Source: an uncultured bacterium
GTDB lineage: Bacteria; Cyanobacteriota; Vampirovibrionia; Gastranaerophilales; Gastranaerophilaceae
Length of the DNA stretch: 7,034 nt
Reading direction: 5' to 3'
Assembly: GCA_900551965.1 (NCBI GenBank)
Contig: URYF01000073.1
Coordinates: 1 to 7,034, forward strand
A program made the position numbers and the translations under genes. The notes below the pieces were generated by a model. It worked only from the letters and a program-made list of their open reading frames with translations. It did not search any database and had not been told where the DNA came from. Positions 5,868 to 7,034 of the stretch are shown one piece after another; within the stretch, counting starts at the first letter, position 1, and each line of letters starts with the position of its first letter.

Positions 5868-5946
5868 TGGGCATGAAGAGATTCGAACTCCCACGCGTTA
5901 GCACTAGTTCCTAAGACTAGCGTGTCTACCATTCCACCACATGCCC
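5868..5946 (-). tRNA. tRNA-Leu, anticodon UAG
   Basis: The 79-nt - strand sequence folds as a class II tRNA. The acceptor stem GGGCATG/CATGCCC has 7 perfect pairs. The D arm has the stem GTG/CAC and the GGTAGA loop typical of tRNA-Leu. The anticodon stem CTAGT/ACTAG encloses loop CTTAGGA, giving anticodon UAG (reads CUA and, with wobble, other CUN codons). The variable arm TGCTAACGCGT can form a short 3-bp stem, and the T arm GGGAG/CTCTT has loop TTCGAAT and two G-U pairs. The discriminator base is A and is followed by ATT, so CCA is not encoded and must be added by the CCA-adding enzyme. It has its own promoter upstream and terminator downstream, so it is probably a single-gene transcript. 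Confidence 0.96.
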
Positions 5947-5967
5947 AAGCAATGTGACCAATCTTAA

Positions 5968-5994
5968 TTTATAACAATCATTTATGTATGTCAA
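5968..5994 (-). promoter_or_regulatory. Promoter of tRNA-Leu
   Basis: On the - strand a perfect TTGACA (5994-5989) is followed after 15 bp by TATAAA (5973-5968), which carries an extended -10 TG one base upstream (TGTTATAAA). The short spacer is compensated by the extended -10; the alternative -10 TAAATT at 17 bp is also usable. Predicted start is near 5960, giving a leader of about 15 nt before the mature tRNA. Confidence 0.75.
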
Positions 5995-6053
5995 GATGTT
6001 TTTTCTTGCAGAATGAATTTTGTACAATTTCTATATTATTTTATTACTTTTAT

Positions 6054-6082
6054 TTGAAATTTTTATAAAATAGTTGTATAAT
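6054..6082 (+). promoter_or_regulatory. Sigma-70-type promoter of the symporter gene
   Basis: TTGAAA (6054-6059), exactly 17 bp, then TATAAT (6077-6082): five and six of six consensus matches at ideal spacing. The bases just upstream (about 6011-6053) are extremely AT-rich and could act as an UP element. Predicted start is near 6089, leaving a leader of about 44 nt with the AAGAGGA ribosome site. Confidence 0.8.
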
Positions 6083-6132
6083 AAGCAAGTCACGTAAGTA
6101 GAATAAATAGAAGAATTAAGAGGATAAACAAA

Positions 6133-7034
6133 ATGAAGCTTCACATGCAGATATTGATTGCATTAGGTCTTGGTATTAAACGTAATTGGCATATTTTCTT
6201 CGGGATTATTGCCGGTATTCTGGTAGGGGTATTTTTGCATAGTCACCCGAATATGCTTGTTGCTAATATCTTAACCTTTATCGGACAGGTATTTATAAGA
6301 CTTATTCAAATGGTTGTAATACCGCTTGTCGTATCTGCAATTATTATTGGGATAACAAGTGTCGGGGATAATAAACAGCTCGGTAAATTTGGTTCTAAAA
6401 TGATCTTGTATTACGGAATTTTAACAACTATTGCTGTTACTATCGGTTCAGCACTGGCTCTTGCTATTAAGCCGGGTGCCGGAGCTGCTCAATATATTTC
6501 TGCTAATATTGCTTCAGATGTTCAAGCCTCTGTTGCTACAGCTATGCAAGAGCAGCAGGGAAATATTTTGAACTTGTTTTTAAGTTTCATTCCTAATAAT
6601 CCGTTCGCTGCTATATCTGCAGGTAATATGGTTCCAATTATTTTATTCATAGTTTTGTTTGCTTTAGCTTTAGCAAAAGTAGGTGATGTAAACAGACCGA
6701 TTGTTTCGTTCTTTGAATCTGTGTTTGCTGCAACTATGAAAATTACAGACTGGATTATGTTATTTGCGGCTCCTGGTGTATTTGCGCTTACTGCCAGTGC
6801 AGTTTCAAGCTTTGGCGGCGGAATATTTGAAGCTATTTCTAAATATTTGCTTGTATTGATAATCGGTTTTGCTATACAGATGTTTATAGTATATCCTGTA
6901 TTTTTAAAATGTTTTTCAAAAGTTTCAGCAGTAATGCTTTTTTCTGCAATTGCCGAAGCTATGATGGTAGCCTTTGGTACAGCAAGCTCATCTGCAACTT
7001 TGCCGTTGACTATTGCGTGCTGTGAAAAACGTGG
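6133..7034 (+). CDS. Dicarboxylate/amino acid:cation symporter (DAACS/SDF family), 3' truncated by window
   Basis: Inner-membrane secondary transporter that couples uptake of an acidic amino acid or C4-dicarboxylate to Na+ or H+. The frame is open from ATG 6133 to the window edge (300 codons plus 2 bases); a full protein would be roughly 400-450 residues. Several hydrophobic helices are visible. Family landmarks include the stretch with Arg-Leu-Ile-Gln-Met-Val-Val-Ile-Pro-Leu-Val, the segment Ile-Pro-Asn-Asn-Pro-Phe followed by Gly-Asn-Met-Val-Pro-Ile-Ile, and the serine-rich HP1 re-entrant hairpin with Ser285-Ser-Ser-Ala-Thr-Leu-Pro near the cut end. The second half of the substrate site (NMDGT-type helix and HP2) lies beyond the window, so substrate and coupling ion cannot be assigned. 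AAGAGGA at 6118-6124, 8 nt before the ATG, supports the start. Transcription starts from a near-consensus promoter, divergent from tRNA-Leu. Glutamate/aspartate transport (GltP-like) is the likeliest guess. Confidence 0.92.
   Translation, partial: MKLHMQILIALGLGIKRNWHIFFGIIAGILVGVFLHSHPNMLVANILTFIGQVFIRLIQMVVIPLVVSAIIIGITSVGDNKQLGKFGSKMILYYGILTTIAVTIGSALALAIKPGAGAAQYISANIASDVQASVATAMQEQQGNILNLFLSFIPNNPFAAISAGNMVPIILFIVLFALALAKVGDVNRPIVSFFESVFAATMKITDWIMLFAAPGVFALTASAVSSFGGGIFEAISKYLLVLIIGFAIQMFIVYPVFLKCFSKVSAVMLFSAIAEAMMVAFGTASSSATLPLTIACCEKR

Noticed and set aside
5868..5946. tRNA-Leu as an integration site for a mobile element
   Set aside because: No integrase gene and no repeated copy of the tRNA 3' end was seen elsewhere in the window.
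5992..6008. CAAGA...TCTTG hairpin upstream of tRNA-Leu
   Set aside because: The stem is 5 bp with a T-rich loop and overlaps the tRNA -35 box; it is more likely incidental in AT-rich DNA.

Overview
The window is an AT-rich bacterial chromosome segment with eight protein genes (one cut by the right edge) and one tRNA gene. The lineage is probably a Gram-negative-type, cyanobacteria-related gut bacterium of the Gastranaerophilales/Melainabacteria kind. This is an inference from low GC, an MsbA-like exporter, a tRNA without an encoded CCA end, and an alpha/beta hydrolase whose long signal-less N-terminus ends in a short QFTGG element. I recall such elements as common in that group, but I could not search a database. 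No insertion sequence, prophage, CRISPR array or other mobile element was seen.

Region 1 (12-1724, + strand) is a tight three-gene operon of housekeeping enzymes. It holds a hotdog-fold acyl-CoA thioesterase (YbgC/FadM type), an RsuA/RluB-type pseudouridine synthase with an S4 domain, and dephospho-CoA kinase (coaE). The genes overlap by 19 and 8 bases, so translational coupling is likely. CoA chemistry links the first and third genes.

Region 2 (1699-5814, - strand) reads, in transcription order: alpha/beta hydrolase with an intact catalytic triad, MsbA-type ABC exporter, a small unrecognised protein, and a CHAP-domain (NlpC/P60-like) cysteine amidase/peptidase with an unusual aromatic-, Gly- and Asn-rich N-terminus. 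The exporter and the small gene are 2 bp apart and clearly coupled. The CHAP gene follows after 75 bp and may have its own weak promoter. Its 3' end overlaps the 3' end of coaE by 26 bp in convergent orientation. A cell-envelope theme (lipid export, peptidoglycan cleavage, an esterase-like enzyme) is plausible but inferred.

Region 3 (5833-7034) holds tRNA-Leu(UAG) on the - strand with a strong promoter and a clear intrinsic terminator. A diverging + strand gene for a dicarboxylate/amino acid:cation symporter has a near-consensus promoter and is truncated by the window end. The terminator ends only 18 nt before the hydrolase start codon, so how region 2 is transcribed is an open question.

No clear new multi-gene system is visible. 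The most unusual material is the two signal-less N-terminal regions (hydrolase and CHAP protein) and the arrangement of terminator and start codon.
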